From the NCBI GenBank assembly GCA_913057165.1, contig CAJXNS010000011.1, positions 1 through 37,729 of the forward strand: a stretch of 37,729 nt of DNA, written 5' to 3'. The DNA is from an uncultured Trueperaceae bacterium. Lineage in GTDB: Bacteria > Deinococcota > Deinococci > Deinococcales > Trueperaceae. The position numbers were made by a program, and so were the translations under genes. Below are positions 7,605 to 14,486 of this stretch, piece after piece (within the stretch, counting starts at the first letter, position 1; each line of letters starts with the position of its first letter). The notes beneath the pieces are model-generated. The model had not been told where the DNA came from and ran no database searches. It saw only the letters and a list, made by a program, of their open reading frames with translations.

Positions 7605-7626
7605 GCTGCGGCTTGGAGGCCGCAGC
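7605..7626 (-). promoter_or_regulatory. hairpin in hsp20 leader
   Basis: GCTGCGGC-N6-GCCGCAGC, an 8-bp stem between the kinase stop and hsp20. Its loop reads CTCCAA on the minus strand and could pair with the GGAG of the hsp20 ribosome binding site. It may be an RNA thermosensor element or simply the 3' end of the upstream operon. Confidence 0.3.
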
Positions 7627-7639
7627 GCAGACCTTCAAT

Positions 7640-8914
7640 TTAGTCGCCGTTTACACCTGTGTCGGTGCGGCCGTCACCGCCCACACCAGGCAGCCGAAGC
7701 TCGACGCGTGCACCCCCAAGCGGTGACGCCAAAGCGCGTGCCTCACCGCCGTGCGCGCGGGCGAGCGCGCGGGTGAGCGCCAGCCCGAGTCCTGAGCCGC
7801 CGGCGTCACGCTGGCGGGCTTCATCGAGCCGGTACAGCCGCTCGAATACCCGCTCGCGTTCGTGCTCTGGGACGCCCGGCCCATCGTCGTCCACCCACAC
7901 GGTGGGACCTCCCGCCTGATTGGACACGGTCACACGGACGGTGGTGGACGCGTGACGTAGCGCGTTTGAGATGAGGTTCTCAAGCATTTGCGTGAACCGG
8001 ACCGGATCGGCAAGCGCGTCGGCCTTCTCCCCTTCGAGGGTCAGGGTCACCTCCGACCGGCGAGGGCTGAATGCACCCACAATCCGTGCCGCCTGCTCGT
8101 GTAAGTCAATGGGTTCCTTTTCGAGACCCAGAGCCCCTTCCTCAGCACGGCTCAAGGCGCGAAGGTCATCGACCAGGCGCGTCAACATGTTGACCCGCAT
8201 GAGCAGACCCTCGGTGCGTTCCTGATCGGCGGTGTAGACGCCGTCTTGAATCGCTTCAAGTTCAGCCTTGAGCACCGCCAGTGGGGTTCTGAGTTCGTGC
8301 GCCACGTCGCTGGTCAAGCGGTCGCGCCTGCGCCGCTCTTCTTCCAACGCATCGGCGGTGTCATTGAACGTTCGGGCTAACTGGGCGACCTCAATGGGGC
8401 CTCCCGGTTCGGCGCGCAGCGACCGCTCACCCCGCCCGAAACGTCGGGTGACGTCCGCAAGGCGGTCGATCGGCCTCGCAATCCCGACCGCGAGGACCGT
8501 ACCCACCACCAGTGCGATCAGCAGCGCCAGGCCGGCAGCCCATGCTTGCGCCTCCCGGATCTCGGTCGCGACGACGGGATTAAACCGCTCCCCGAAGCGG
8601 AACGGTCCATCGTCGTCGTCCCAAAGATCGTCAAACCGGTCGTCATCGTCGTGGTCATTGTCATCGTCGTCATGGTCGTCGTCATCGTCGTCAAATTGAC
8701 GTCTTGGGGGAACGAACGCCTCGTCTTGCGTGCGGCCGTCCGGCAGGACGCGGCCGGGCTCTCGGCCGGGCACGTTTGACTCGATCACGCCGGGGGCACG
8801 AATGGCGTCGGGTAGACGCTGAAGCGCGACGCGCGTCGCAAGCAAGCCTGACAACCCAAGCGACAGGATGGTCACAAGCACCACCGCCAGCAGAATGCGG
8901 GTCCTGAGGCTCAC
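7640..8914 (-). CDS. sensor histidine kinase with Asp-rich extracytoplasmic domain
   Basis: 424-residue membrane kinase. Order: TM1 (7-27), extracytoplasmic region (28-122), TM2 (123-146), HAMP (147-195), HisKA with phospho-acceptor H206 in DVAHELRTPL, and HATPase with N-box NLISNALRHA (313-322), DDGPGVP (342-348) and GGSGLGLAL (372-380). All catalytic boxes are intact. The striking part is residues 75-102: 21 of 28 are Asp, with two His, just outside TM2. Such a patch would bind Ca2+, Mg2+ or transition metals, so cation sensing is inferred. The GTG start at 8914 overlaps the regulator stop (GTGA), so the pair is translationally coupled. Signal and metal are unknown. Confidence 0.93.
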   Translation of the reverse strand: MSLRTRILLAVVLVTILSLGLSGLLATRVALQRLPDAIRAPGVIESNVPGREPGRVLPDGRTQDEAFVPPRRQFDDDDDDHDDDDNDHDDDDRFDDLWDDDDGPFRFGERFNPVVATEIREAQAWAAGLALLIALVVGTVLAVGIARPIDRLADVTRRFGRGERSLRAEPGGPIEVAQLARTFNDTADALEEERRRRDRLTSDVAHELRTPLAVLKAELEAIQDGVYTADQERTEGLLMRVNMLTRLVDDLRALSRAEEGALGLEKEPIDLHEQAARIVGAFSPRRSEVTLTLEGEKADALADPVRFTQMLENLISNALRHASTTVRVTVSNQAGGPTVWVDDDGPGVPEHERERVFERLYRLDEARQRDAGGSGLGLALTRALARAHGGEARALASPLGGARVELRLPGVGGDGRTDTGVNGD

Positions 8915-9585
8915 GGTGTGGTCCGCACCCGGTAGCCGATGCCGCGGACGGTTTCAATGGCGTTGCCGCAGGGGCCAAGCTTGCGCCTGATTTGGCTGAC
9001 GTGCACATCGACCGTGCGGGGGTCGAGCGAATCCAGGTGCACAAGAACCATGAGCGCTTCGCGGTGAACCGCCGTGCCTGCATCGGCGACGAGGCGGCGC
9101 AGGAGGGCAAATTGGTTGGGTGTGAGGTGAACATCGTTGCCGCGGCACGTGACGGTGTGACCGTTCTCGTCGATCGCAATGCCACCCACCTCAAGTGAGC
9201 GTGGGGCACGAAGACCGCCTTGGGCGCGGCGCAAGATCGCGTCGACGCGCAGGACAAGCTCGCGTGGGCTGAACGGTTTGGTGATGTAATCGTCCGCCCC
9301 AACACCCAAACCCTCGAGACGATCGGTCTCATCGGCCCTGGCCGTGAGCATGGCGATGGCGACGTCGCTTTCAGCCCGCACGGTTTTGGCAACCTCGATG
9401 CCATTGGGTCCTGGGATCATGAGGTCAAGCACAATCAGGTCAGGGTCGAACGTGCGCCACATTTGCAGGGCGTCCCGCCCGTTCGCGGCGCGCTCGACCC
9501 GATAGCCGGCTTGCCGTAAGTAGGCATCAACGACATCAGCGATCGCCGTCTCATCTTCAACCACCAGAATTCGCGCACCACTCAT
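8911..9585 (-). CDS. OmpR/PhoB-class response regulator
   Basis: 224 residues. Receiver domain with acidic pair E10-D11, phospho-acceptor D54 (VLDLMIPGPNG), the Thr of AMLTARAD and Lys of ITKPFSPREL. C-terminal winged helix with LTPNQFALLRRLV and TVDVHVSQIRRKLG ending in VRGIGYRV. It should bind direct repeats spaced about one helical turn. The ATG at 9585 (MSGARILVVEDE) is chosen because the domain begins there and TAGGTT ends 7 bases upstream; the longer reading adds 21 untypical residues. Middle gene of the Asp-rich locus, coupled to the kinase. Confidence 0.95.
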   Translation of the reverse strand: MSGARILVVEDETAIADVVDAYLRQAGYRVERAANGRDALQMWRTFDPDLIVLDLMIPGPNGIEVAKTVRAESDVAIAMLTARADETDRLEGLGVGADDYITKPFSPRELVLRVDAILRRAQGGLRAPRSLEVGGIAIDENGHTVTCRGNDVHLTPNQFALLRRLVADAGTAVHREALMVLVHLDSLDPRTVDVHVSQIRRKLGPCGNAIETVRGIGYRVRTTP

Positions 9586-9592
9586 CGCAAAT

Positions 9593-9598
9593 AACCTA
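9593..9598 (-). promoter_or_regulatory. -10 element, leaderless promoter of the response regulator
   Basis: On the minus strand TAGGTT is followed by 7 bases and the ATG at 9585. It gives regulator and kinase a promoter separate from that of the Asp-rich secreted protein. Confidence 0.4.
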
Positions 9599-9614
9599 AC
9601 CTTGTGTGCCAATT

Positions 9615-9645
9615 CGGGTTCCGCCCAGTGTCTGGGCGGAACCCG
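9615..9645. terminator. 14-bp perfect hairpin between secreted Asp-rich gene and regulator
   Basis: CGGGTTCCGCCCAG-TGT-CTGGGCGGAACCCG. A 14-bp perfect stem with a 3-base loop lies about 40 bases after the stop of the secreted-protein gene and 16 bases upstream of the regulator -10. No T-run follows, so it may be an mRNA-stabilising end, a leaky terminator or an operator. Confidence 0.5.
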
Positions 9646-9684
9646 CAACCGGATCTCATGACGGCACGTGGTCGTCAGTGGACG

Positions 9685-10239
9685 TTAGTCGTCATCCCAA
9701 TCGTTGTCGTCACGGTCGTCGTCGTACCGATCATTGTCATACCGATCGTCGTCATAACGATCATCGTCGTAACCCGGCCGGTCGTGGTCAACCCGGCCGG
9801 CTTGCATCCAAGGCAGCATGACCGAGTCGCCCGTGAACGCGGCTCGCGTCCGAGCTTCGTACGTCCCCATCATGGTGACCGCACGCTCTTCGCTGAGGGC
9901 GCCATTGGCAACCGCCGCATCCACCGCCGCTTGGCGCTCGCTGACCAGAGCCGTCACAACATCATCGACGGTCAAGCCGGCCTCGAGCGTCAATTCTTCA
10001 AGCGACGCGCCTGTACGAAGCGCATCCTGAAGCAGCATGGGGGTCAAACCCAGTTCGCTTGCGACAACGTCGGTGACGTTCTGATCCATGTAACGTCCAA
10101 TAAAACCGCCTGTGCCGCGCTCGTGCATCCCGTGGGAATCGTCCATACCGTTCGGGCCCATCTGCGCGAAGACGAACGTCTTACCGGCAACGAGCACCAC
10201 CAAAAGGGTAAGTAGAACAACCTTGACTGTTTTCATCAT
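9685..10239 (-). CDS. secreted protein with helical module and YDDDR repeat tail
   Basis: 184 residues, function unknown. A signal peptide covers 1-25 (hydrophobic core VVLLTLLVVLVAG, cleavage after FVFA before QMG). A Met/His/Asp patch (MDDSHGMHERG) follows at 32-42. Residues about 55-135 form a helical module of the type ELGLTPMLLQDAL...GASLEELTLEAGLTVDD, seen in many small exported proteins of Gram-positive bacteria. The tail (157-184) is four YDDDR-like pentapeptides (one YDNDR) then DDNDWDDD, likely to bind cations. Two adjacent ATGs begin it, with GAGAGG 6 bases before the first. It lies directly upstream of a two-component system whose sensor carries a similar Asp tract. Confidence 0.85.
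   Translation of the reverse strand: MMKTVKVVLLTLLVVLVAGKTFVFAQMGPNGMDDSHGMHERGTGGFIGRYMDQNVTDVVASELGLTPMLLQDALRTGASLEELTLEAGLTVDDVVTALVSERQAAVDAAVANGALSEERAVTMMGTYEARTRAAFTGDSVMLPWMQAGRVDHDRPGYDDDRYDDDRYDNDRYDDDRDDNDWDDD
9712..9771 (-). repeat. four 15-bp tandem repeats coding YDDDR
   Basis: Four consecutive 15-bp units code the pentapeptide Y-D-(D/N)-D-R. The codons vary (TAC/TAT, GAC/GAT, CGT/CGG), so the amino-acid repeat is kept while the DNA has drifted. Confidence 0.8.
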
Positions 10240-10251
10240 TGATTCCTCTCT

Positions 10252-10311
10252 CGGTCGCTTTTTCGACCGTGGCGCTAACGTACGCCCAGAATCGTGAAGG
10301 TTGCGTGAAGG
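10252..10311 (-). promoter_or_regulatory. promoter of the Asp-rich secreted protein with 11-bp direct repeat
   Basis: On the plus strand CGTGAAGG occurs at 10293-10300 and again at 10304-10311, an exact 8-bp match with 11-bp period. Read toward the gene, a -10 element TACGTT (10277-10282) starts 10 bases after the repeats, and no good -35 is present. This is the layout of PhoB/OmpR-activated promoters, where the repeats replace the -35 region. The leader has a 6-bp hairpin CGGTCG-N6-CGACCG (10252-10269). Confidence 0.5.
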
Positions 10312-10343
10312 TCAACGGACGACTCTCTAAATCGTGCCTGGGC

Positions 10344-10372
10344 TTGCATTCTTTCGGCGTACAGCGTATGGT
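10344..10372 (+). promoter_or_regulatory. cold-shock gene promoter
   Basis: TTGCAT (10344-10349) and TATGGT (10367-10372) are 17 bases apart. Predicted start near 10379 gives a leader of about 93 bases, long as in many cold-shock mRNAs. Within the leader CGTTCCGGG (10378-10386) can pair with CCC (10456-10458) and GGAACG (10463-10468), which contains the ribosome binding site. Confidence 0.5.
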
Positions 10373-10471
10373 GCGGACGTTCCGGGAAAGCACAGCCTTT
10401 TTCGTAACCGCGGGCTTCGCGCTCGTGATTCTCTGTAAGTGCCCATTGAGTTGGGCCCGTTAGGAACGATC

Positions 10472-10699
10472 ATGGCAAGTGGTACCGTTAAGTGGTTCAG
10501 CAACGAGAAGGGCTACGGTTTCATCCAGCCCGAGGACGGCAGTAAAGACCTGTTCGTCCACTTCAGCGCCATTCAAGGCGATGGGTACAAAACCCTCGAT
10601 GAAGGCGACAAGGTCGAGTTTGACGTTGGCGAGGGCCAAAAAGGCCCGCAAGCCCAAAACGTCTCCGTGACCGAAAAATCGATGGGGGACCGCTTCTAA
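10472..10699 (+). CDS. cold-shock domain protein
   Basis: Small single-stranded nucleic-acid binding protein, RNA chaperone. 75 residues, one cold-shock domain. RNP1 is KGYGFIQ (13-19) and RNP2 is DLFVHFSAI (26-34), with the usual opening [15 protein letters not shown]. The ATG at 10472 is preferred over an in-frame ATG 11 codons upstream because the domain begins MASGTVKWF and AGGAA lies 5 bases before it. Monocistronic, with a strong terminator. Confidence 0.97.
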   Translation: MASGTVKWFSNEKGYGFIQPEDGSKDLFVHFSAIQGDGYKTLDEGDKVEFDVGEGQKGPQAQNVSVTEKSMGDRF

Positions 10700-10722
10700 A
10701 CGAAGCTGCACTCGTCACACGC

Positions 10723-10759
10723 GTTGGGGCCTCAACTTAGGTTGAGGCCCCAACTTTTT
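10723..10759 (+). terminator. rho-independent terminator of cold-shock gene
   Basis: GTTGGGGCCTCAAC-TTAG-GTTGAGGCCCCAAC, a perfect 14-bp stem with a 4-base loop followed by TTTTT. It lies 24 bases after the stop and before the convergent deoxyhypusine synthase-like gene. Confidence 0.95.
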
Positions 10760-10797
10760 ATGGATTGACGGGCAGGCCGATACTGTCTGCGTCCTGA

Positions 10798-11775
10798 CTA
10801 CACGCCCCGCACAAGGGCGAACACGAGGGGTGCGACGATGGTGGCGTCGGACTCGATGACAAACGATGGGGCCTCAGGCGTCAACTTGCCCCAGGTGATC
10901 TTTTCGTTCGGTACTGCCCCCGAGTATGAGCCGTAACTGGTGGTCGAGTCGCTGATTTGCGCGAAGTACGACCAGGTTGGCACGTCACGCCCAACGTCCT
11001 GGTTGAGCATCGGCACCACACAAATCGGAAAGTCACCCGCGATGCCGCCCCCGATCTGAAACATCCCGACCGGCGCCTCCCTACTGGTCTGCGTGTACCA
11101 ACCAGCGAGGTCCACCATGGCCTCAATGCCACCCTTAATGGTGCCGGTGTTCTTGAGGTCACCGCGCAGGAACGCAGCGGCGTACATGTTGCCGGTGGTG
11201 GAATCCTCCCAGCCAGGCGTGACGACCGGCAGGTCGGCCGCAGCCGCCGCCACAAGCCACGATTCTTCCGGGTCGCGTTGGTATTCGCCATCCAGGACGC
11301 CTGAACGAATCAGGTCGTACAGCACCTCGTGAGGAAAGCGGCGTTCACCGGCGGCCTCGAGTGCTTGCCAGGCGGCAAGCAGCCGTTGCTCCAGTGGACG
11401 CAAGGCCTCCTCTTCAGGGATGGCGGTATCCGTCACGCGATTCATCCCGCGCGCCAGCAAAGCCGCTTCGTCCGCTTTTGTTAGGTCACGGTAGTGCGGC
11501 AGGCGTTCGTAGGCCGGGCCGGCAAGCAGCTGAAACAGGTCCTCTTCAAGGTTCGCGCCTGTCGTACTGATGGCGTGCACCCAACCTTCACGGATCAGCG
11601 GTGCAAGCGAACGGCCTAGCCTCGCGGTGCTCATGGCGCCTGCCAGCGTCACCATCATCCGTCCGCCTGCGTGAACGTGCGCACGCCACGCGTCGGCCGC
11701 GTCGACCAGGGCGGCGGCGTTGAAGTGCTTAAAGTGCTCGCGGACGTAACGCCCGACCGGCCCAGCCTGGCTCAC
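10798..11775 (-). CDS. deoxyhypusine synthase-like protein
   Basis: 325 residues of the DHS family, Rossmann-like NAD enzymes. Seen: VTLAGAMSTARLG (42-54), STTGANLEEDL (70-80), WEDSTTGNMYAA (189-200), IGGGIAGDFP (241-250) and NEKITWGKL, where K297 matches the catalytic lysine of eukaryotic DHS (WGK). The stretch around the active-site His of eukaryotic DHS reads GDFPICVVPMLNQD here and lacks that His. Bacteria usually have no eIF5A, so a polyamine role (for example homospermidine formation) is more likely than hypusine synthesis; this is inference. The GTG start overlaps the aldo/keto reductase stop (GTGA). Confidence 0.85.
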   Translation of the reverse strand: MSQAGPVGRYVREHFKHFNAAALVDAADAWRAHVHAGGRMMVTLAGAMSTARLGRSLAPLIREGWVHAISTTGANLEEDLFQLLAGPAYERLPHYRDLTKADEAALLARGMNRVTDTAIPEEEALRPLEQRLLAAWQALEAAGERRFPHEVLYDLIRSGVLDGEYQRDPEESWLVAAAAADLPVVTPGWEDSTTGNMYAAAFLRGDLKNTGTIKGGIEAMVDLAGWYTQTSREAPVGMFQIGGGIAGDFPICVVPMLNQDVGRDVPTWSYFAQISDSTTSYGSYSGAVPNEKITWGKLTPEAPSFVIESDATIVAPLVFALVRGV

Positions 11776-12803
11776 TCGACGTCGCTGGACGGCTTCCAGA
11801 GGTTCAGGCCACTCTCGGTGGCGTACCGGTCGATCGACGTCAACTCATCCTCGGAGAAACCAAGCTTCTCGGTAGCGGCGACGTTCTCCTCAAGCTGCTT
11901 CACGCTGCTCGCGCCAATCAGGACGCTCGTCACGCGATCGTCGCGAAGGCACCAAGAGAGCGCCATTTGCGCGAGGCTCTGTCCGCGATCTTGGGCGATC
12001 GTACGTAGCGAACGGACCTTTTCTAGGACCTCTTCGCGCAAGAACTCGCGGTGGAACGACCCCTGCTCATCAGCCGCACGGGAGTCTGCAGGGATGCCAT
12101 CTAAGTAACGGTCGGTCAGCAGACCTTGCGCGAGCGGCGAGAACACAATCGCGCCCGCGCCCACATCCTCAAGCGCGTCAAGCAGGTCGGTTTCAATCCA
12201 GCGGTTCAGCATTGAGTAGGACGGTTGGTGGATCAGCAGTTTGGTGCCCTGCTCCTCAAGAATCGACGCTGCCTCACGGGTGCGCTTAGCGGAGTAACTG
12301 GACACACCGACGTACATCGCCTTGCCCCAACGTACGGCGTCTGAAAGGGCGGACATGGACTCCTCAAGGGGCGTGTTGGGATCGGCGCGGTGGTGATAGA
12401 AGATATCGACGTAATCGAGGCCCATGCGCGACAGGCTTTGGTCGAGGCTGGCCAGCATCGACTTGCGTGAACCCCACTCACCGTAGGGGCCGTCCCACAT
12501 GCGGTAGCCCGCTTTGGTGCTGATCACAATCTCATCGCGGTAAGGCGCAAGATCCTCGCGCATCACGCGACCGAAGTTGATTTCAGCCGCCCCAGGACGC
12601 GGGCCGTAATTGTTGGCAAGGTCAAAATGGGTGACGCCCAAATCGAACGCGCGAAGCACGCGTGCGCGGATGCTTTCGTACGTCACGTCCTCACCGAAGC
12701 GTTGCCATAAACCGAGCGACACCGCCGGCAGGTGCAGGCCGCTGCGGCCGCTGCGAAGGTAGGTCATTTGGTCGTAACGTTGAGAATCTGCAGTGTAAGG
12801 CAT
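11772..12803 (-). CDS. aldo/keto reductase, YghZ/Gpr-like (L-glyceraldehyde 3-phosphate reductase family)
   Basis: NADPH-dependent TIM-barrel reductase of 343 residues. The catalytic tetrad is D61, Y66 (FDLANNYG), K97 (STKAGY) and H138 (FYHHRAD). It follows E. coli YghZ closely in order, including the N-terminal RYDQMTYLRSGRSGLHLP, AGYRMWDGPYGEWGSRK, LIHQPSYSMLNRW and FSPLAQGLLTDRYL, so the long N-terminus is real and the first ATG is used. TATGCT ends 5 bases before that ATG. YghZ detoxifies L-glyceraldehyde 3-phosphate and other aldehydes; the link to the coupled DHS-like gene is unexplained. Confidence 0.92.
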   Translation of the reverse strand: MPYTADSQRYDQMTYLRSGRSGLHLPAVSLGLWQRFGEDVTYESIRARVLRAFDLGVTHFDLANNYGPRPGAAEINFGRVMREDLAPYRDEIVISTKAGYRMWDGPYGEWGSRKSMLASLDQSLSRMGLDYVDIFYHHRADPNTPLEESMSALSDAVRWGKAMYVGVSSYSAKRTREAASILEEQGTKLLIHQPSYSMLNRWIETDLLDALEDVGAGAIVFSPLAQGLLTDRYLDGIPADSRAADEQGSFHREFLREEVLEKVRSLRTIAQDRGQSLAQMALSWCLRDDRVTSVLIGASSVKQLEENVAATEKLGFSEDELTSIDRYATESGLNLWKPSSDVE

Positions 12804-12808
12804 GCATA

Positions 12809-12814
12809 AGCATA
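12809..12814 (-). promoter_or_regulatory. -10 element, leaderless promoter of aldo/keto reductase operon
   Basis: TATGCT on the minus strand, 5 bases before the ATG at 12803, with no ribosome binding site between. Confidence 0.45.
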
Positions 12815-12879
12815 CCCCCGGGTGCTGAAACGCCCCCGGTTAAGGCGCCCTAAGCCCCATCACGCATTCCTTGCGCGTG

Positions 12880-14478
12880 CTACAGCCCGCCGGCGTGGCC
12901 GTCCTTGCGGGGGTCTGAACCCGCGACGTAACCCCCATCGTCGCGCCTCCAGATGAGCTGCGCACCCCCGAACGCGAACGCGGCATCCGGGCTGGCTTCC
13001 TGCCGCTGCACGTCATGACCCAAGGCGGCCAGGCCGGACGCAAGGTCGTCTGGCACCTGGGGTTCAAGCGCCACCCGCATGCCTTGCATGAACCGCCAGC
13101 GTGGCGCATCGGCCGCCGTTTGGGGGTCTTGTCCGTGGAGGGCTGTGCGGACGACCATCTGCAGGTGGCCTTGGGGTTGCATGGGGCCGCCCATCACCCC
13201 AAAGCTCATGCGCGGCCTTCCGTCTTGCGTCAAGAAGGCCGGAATGATCGTATGAAACGGCCGCTTGCCTGGACCGACCTGGTTCGGGTGGCCCGGCTCA
13301 AGCGTGAATCCCGCGCCACGGTTTTGCAGGCTGATGCCGGTGCCCGGCACCACCACCCCGGAACCGAAGCCCATGTAGTTCGATTGGATGAACGACACCA
13401 TGCGCCCATCCCGATCCGCCGCAGTCAAGTAGACCGTGCCGGTGTCGCGTGGCGTGCCCCAGGTGGCCTCAAGCGCTCGGTCTGGCTGCACGAGGGCGGC
13501 ACGGCGGTCTAGGTACGCCGGGTCGAGCAGTTCGCGTGGGTCAAGCGGCATGCTTCGCACGTCACCCACATGCTGGCTTGCGTCCGCAAACGCCAGTTTG
13601 ATCGCCTCAATCTGCAGGTGCCACGATGCGACCGAATCCACCGGGTGGCGTCCCACATCCAAACGCTCCAGAATGCCGAGCGCTTGCAGGGCCACGATGC
13701 CTTGCCCGCTCGGCGGGATTTCGTGTAGGGCGTACGCGCCAAAGCTTTGCTGCAGGGGCTCAACCCAATCGGCGGTGTGCTGTTCGAGGTCGCTTAAGGC
13801 GAGGGCGCCGCCGTGCTGCTGGGCGTGGTCAACCATCGCCTCAGCGAGTGTCCCGCGGTAGAACGCCTCGCCGCGGGTGGCAGCGATCGCTTCGAGCGTC
13901 TGGGCTTGTGCTTCTGAGCGAAAGCGCTCTCCCGCCTGGGGGGCGCGGCCGCTGGGCATGAACGCTTCACCAAAGCCTGGTTGTTCGCGCAGGGTTGGCA
14001 CAGAATGTTTCCAGACCTCAGCGACGAATGGGGTAACGCCAAACCCGTTGCGGGCAGCACGGATGGCGTCGTCAAACAGCCGGTCGAAGGGGAGTCTTCC
14101 AAACCGTTCTGAGAGAGCGACCCAAGCCGACACGGCGCCGGGAACGGTGACGCTGTCCCACCCATGCGTTGGCATGGCCTGCCGGCCGGAAAAGCGTTCT
14201 GGGGTCCATGCGGCTGGCGCGCGACCTGAGGCGTTCAGGCCGTGAAGTCGGCCGTCATCCCAGACGAGGGCGAAGGCGTCCGACCCTAGGCCGTTGCCGG
14301 TGGGCTCCACCACCGTGAGGGTGATGGCCGCCGCCAAGGCGGCGTCGATGGCGTTGCCGCCCTGCCTGAGGGCGTTTAGGCCGGCTTGGGTGGCCAGCGG
14401 GTGGCTGGTGGCGACGGCGTCATCGGCGAGAACAGGGGAGCGCCGGCTTGGGTACGTGGGTTGCGGTGAGAGGTTCAT
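12880..14478 (-). CDS. gamma-glutamyltransferase-family Ntn hydrolase, YwrD/HpxW type
   Basis: 532 residues with no signal peptide, so cytoplasmic. Typical opening AVATSHPLATQAGLNALRQGGNAIDAALAAA (20-50), then NASGRAPAA and VPGAVSAWVAL. Autocatalytic cleavage should occur before T348 (DTGTVYLTAADRDG), aligning with Thr391 of E. coli GGT. SNYMGFGSGVVVPGTGI (366-382) and ISLQNRGAGF resemble the YwrD/HpxW branch, which includes oxamate amidohydrolase, so glutathione need not be the substrate. Start ATG at 14478 has AAGGGA upstream; the frame continues open upstream only as a shadow of chrA. It follows chrA by 8 bases. Confidence 0.9.
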   Translation of the reverse strand: MNLSPQPTYPSRRSPVLADDAVATSHPLATQAGLNALRQGGNAIDAALAAAITLTVVEPTGNGLGSDAFALVWDDGRLHGLNASGRAPAAWTPERFSGRQAMPTHGWDSVTVPGAVSAWVALSERFGRLPFDRLFDDAIRAARNGFGVTPFVAEVWKHSVPTLREQPGFGEAFMPSGRAPQAGERFRSEAQAQTLEAIAATRGEAFYRGTLAEAMVDHAQQHGGALALSDLEQHTADWVEPLQQSFGAYALHEIPPSGQGIVALQALGILERLDVGRHPVDSVASWHLQIEAIKLAFADASQHVGDVRSMPLDPRELLDPAYLDRRAALVQPDRALEATWGTPRDTGTVYLTAADRDGRMVSFIQSNYMGFGSGVVVPGTGISLQNRGAGFTLEPGHPNQVGPGKRPFHTIIPAFLTQDGRPRMSFGVMGGPMQPQGHLQMVVRTALHGQDPQTAADAPRWRFMQGMRVALEPQVPDDLASGLAALGHDVQRQEASPDAAFAFGGAQLIWRRDDGGYVAGSDPRKDGHAGGL

Positions 14479-14486
14479 GGTCCCTT

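Noticed and set aside
8546-8779. Plus-strand ORF with a very hydrophobic Val/Ile run, looking like a small membrane protein
   Set aside because: The run is the antisense of the kinase Asp tract: GAC/GAT codons read backwards give Val and Ile.
9712-9771. CRISPR-like or satellite repeat
   Set aside because: The 15-bp periodicity is a coding pentapeptide repeat with degenerate codons and no spacers.
12880-14478. Secreted glutathione-degrading gamma-glutamyltranspeptidase
   Set aside because: No signal peptide, and motifs resemble the YwrD/HpxW branch; glutathione activity cannot be claimed.
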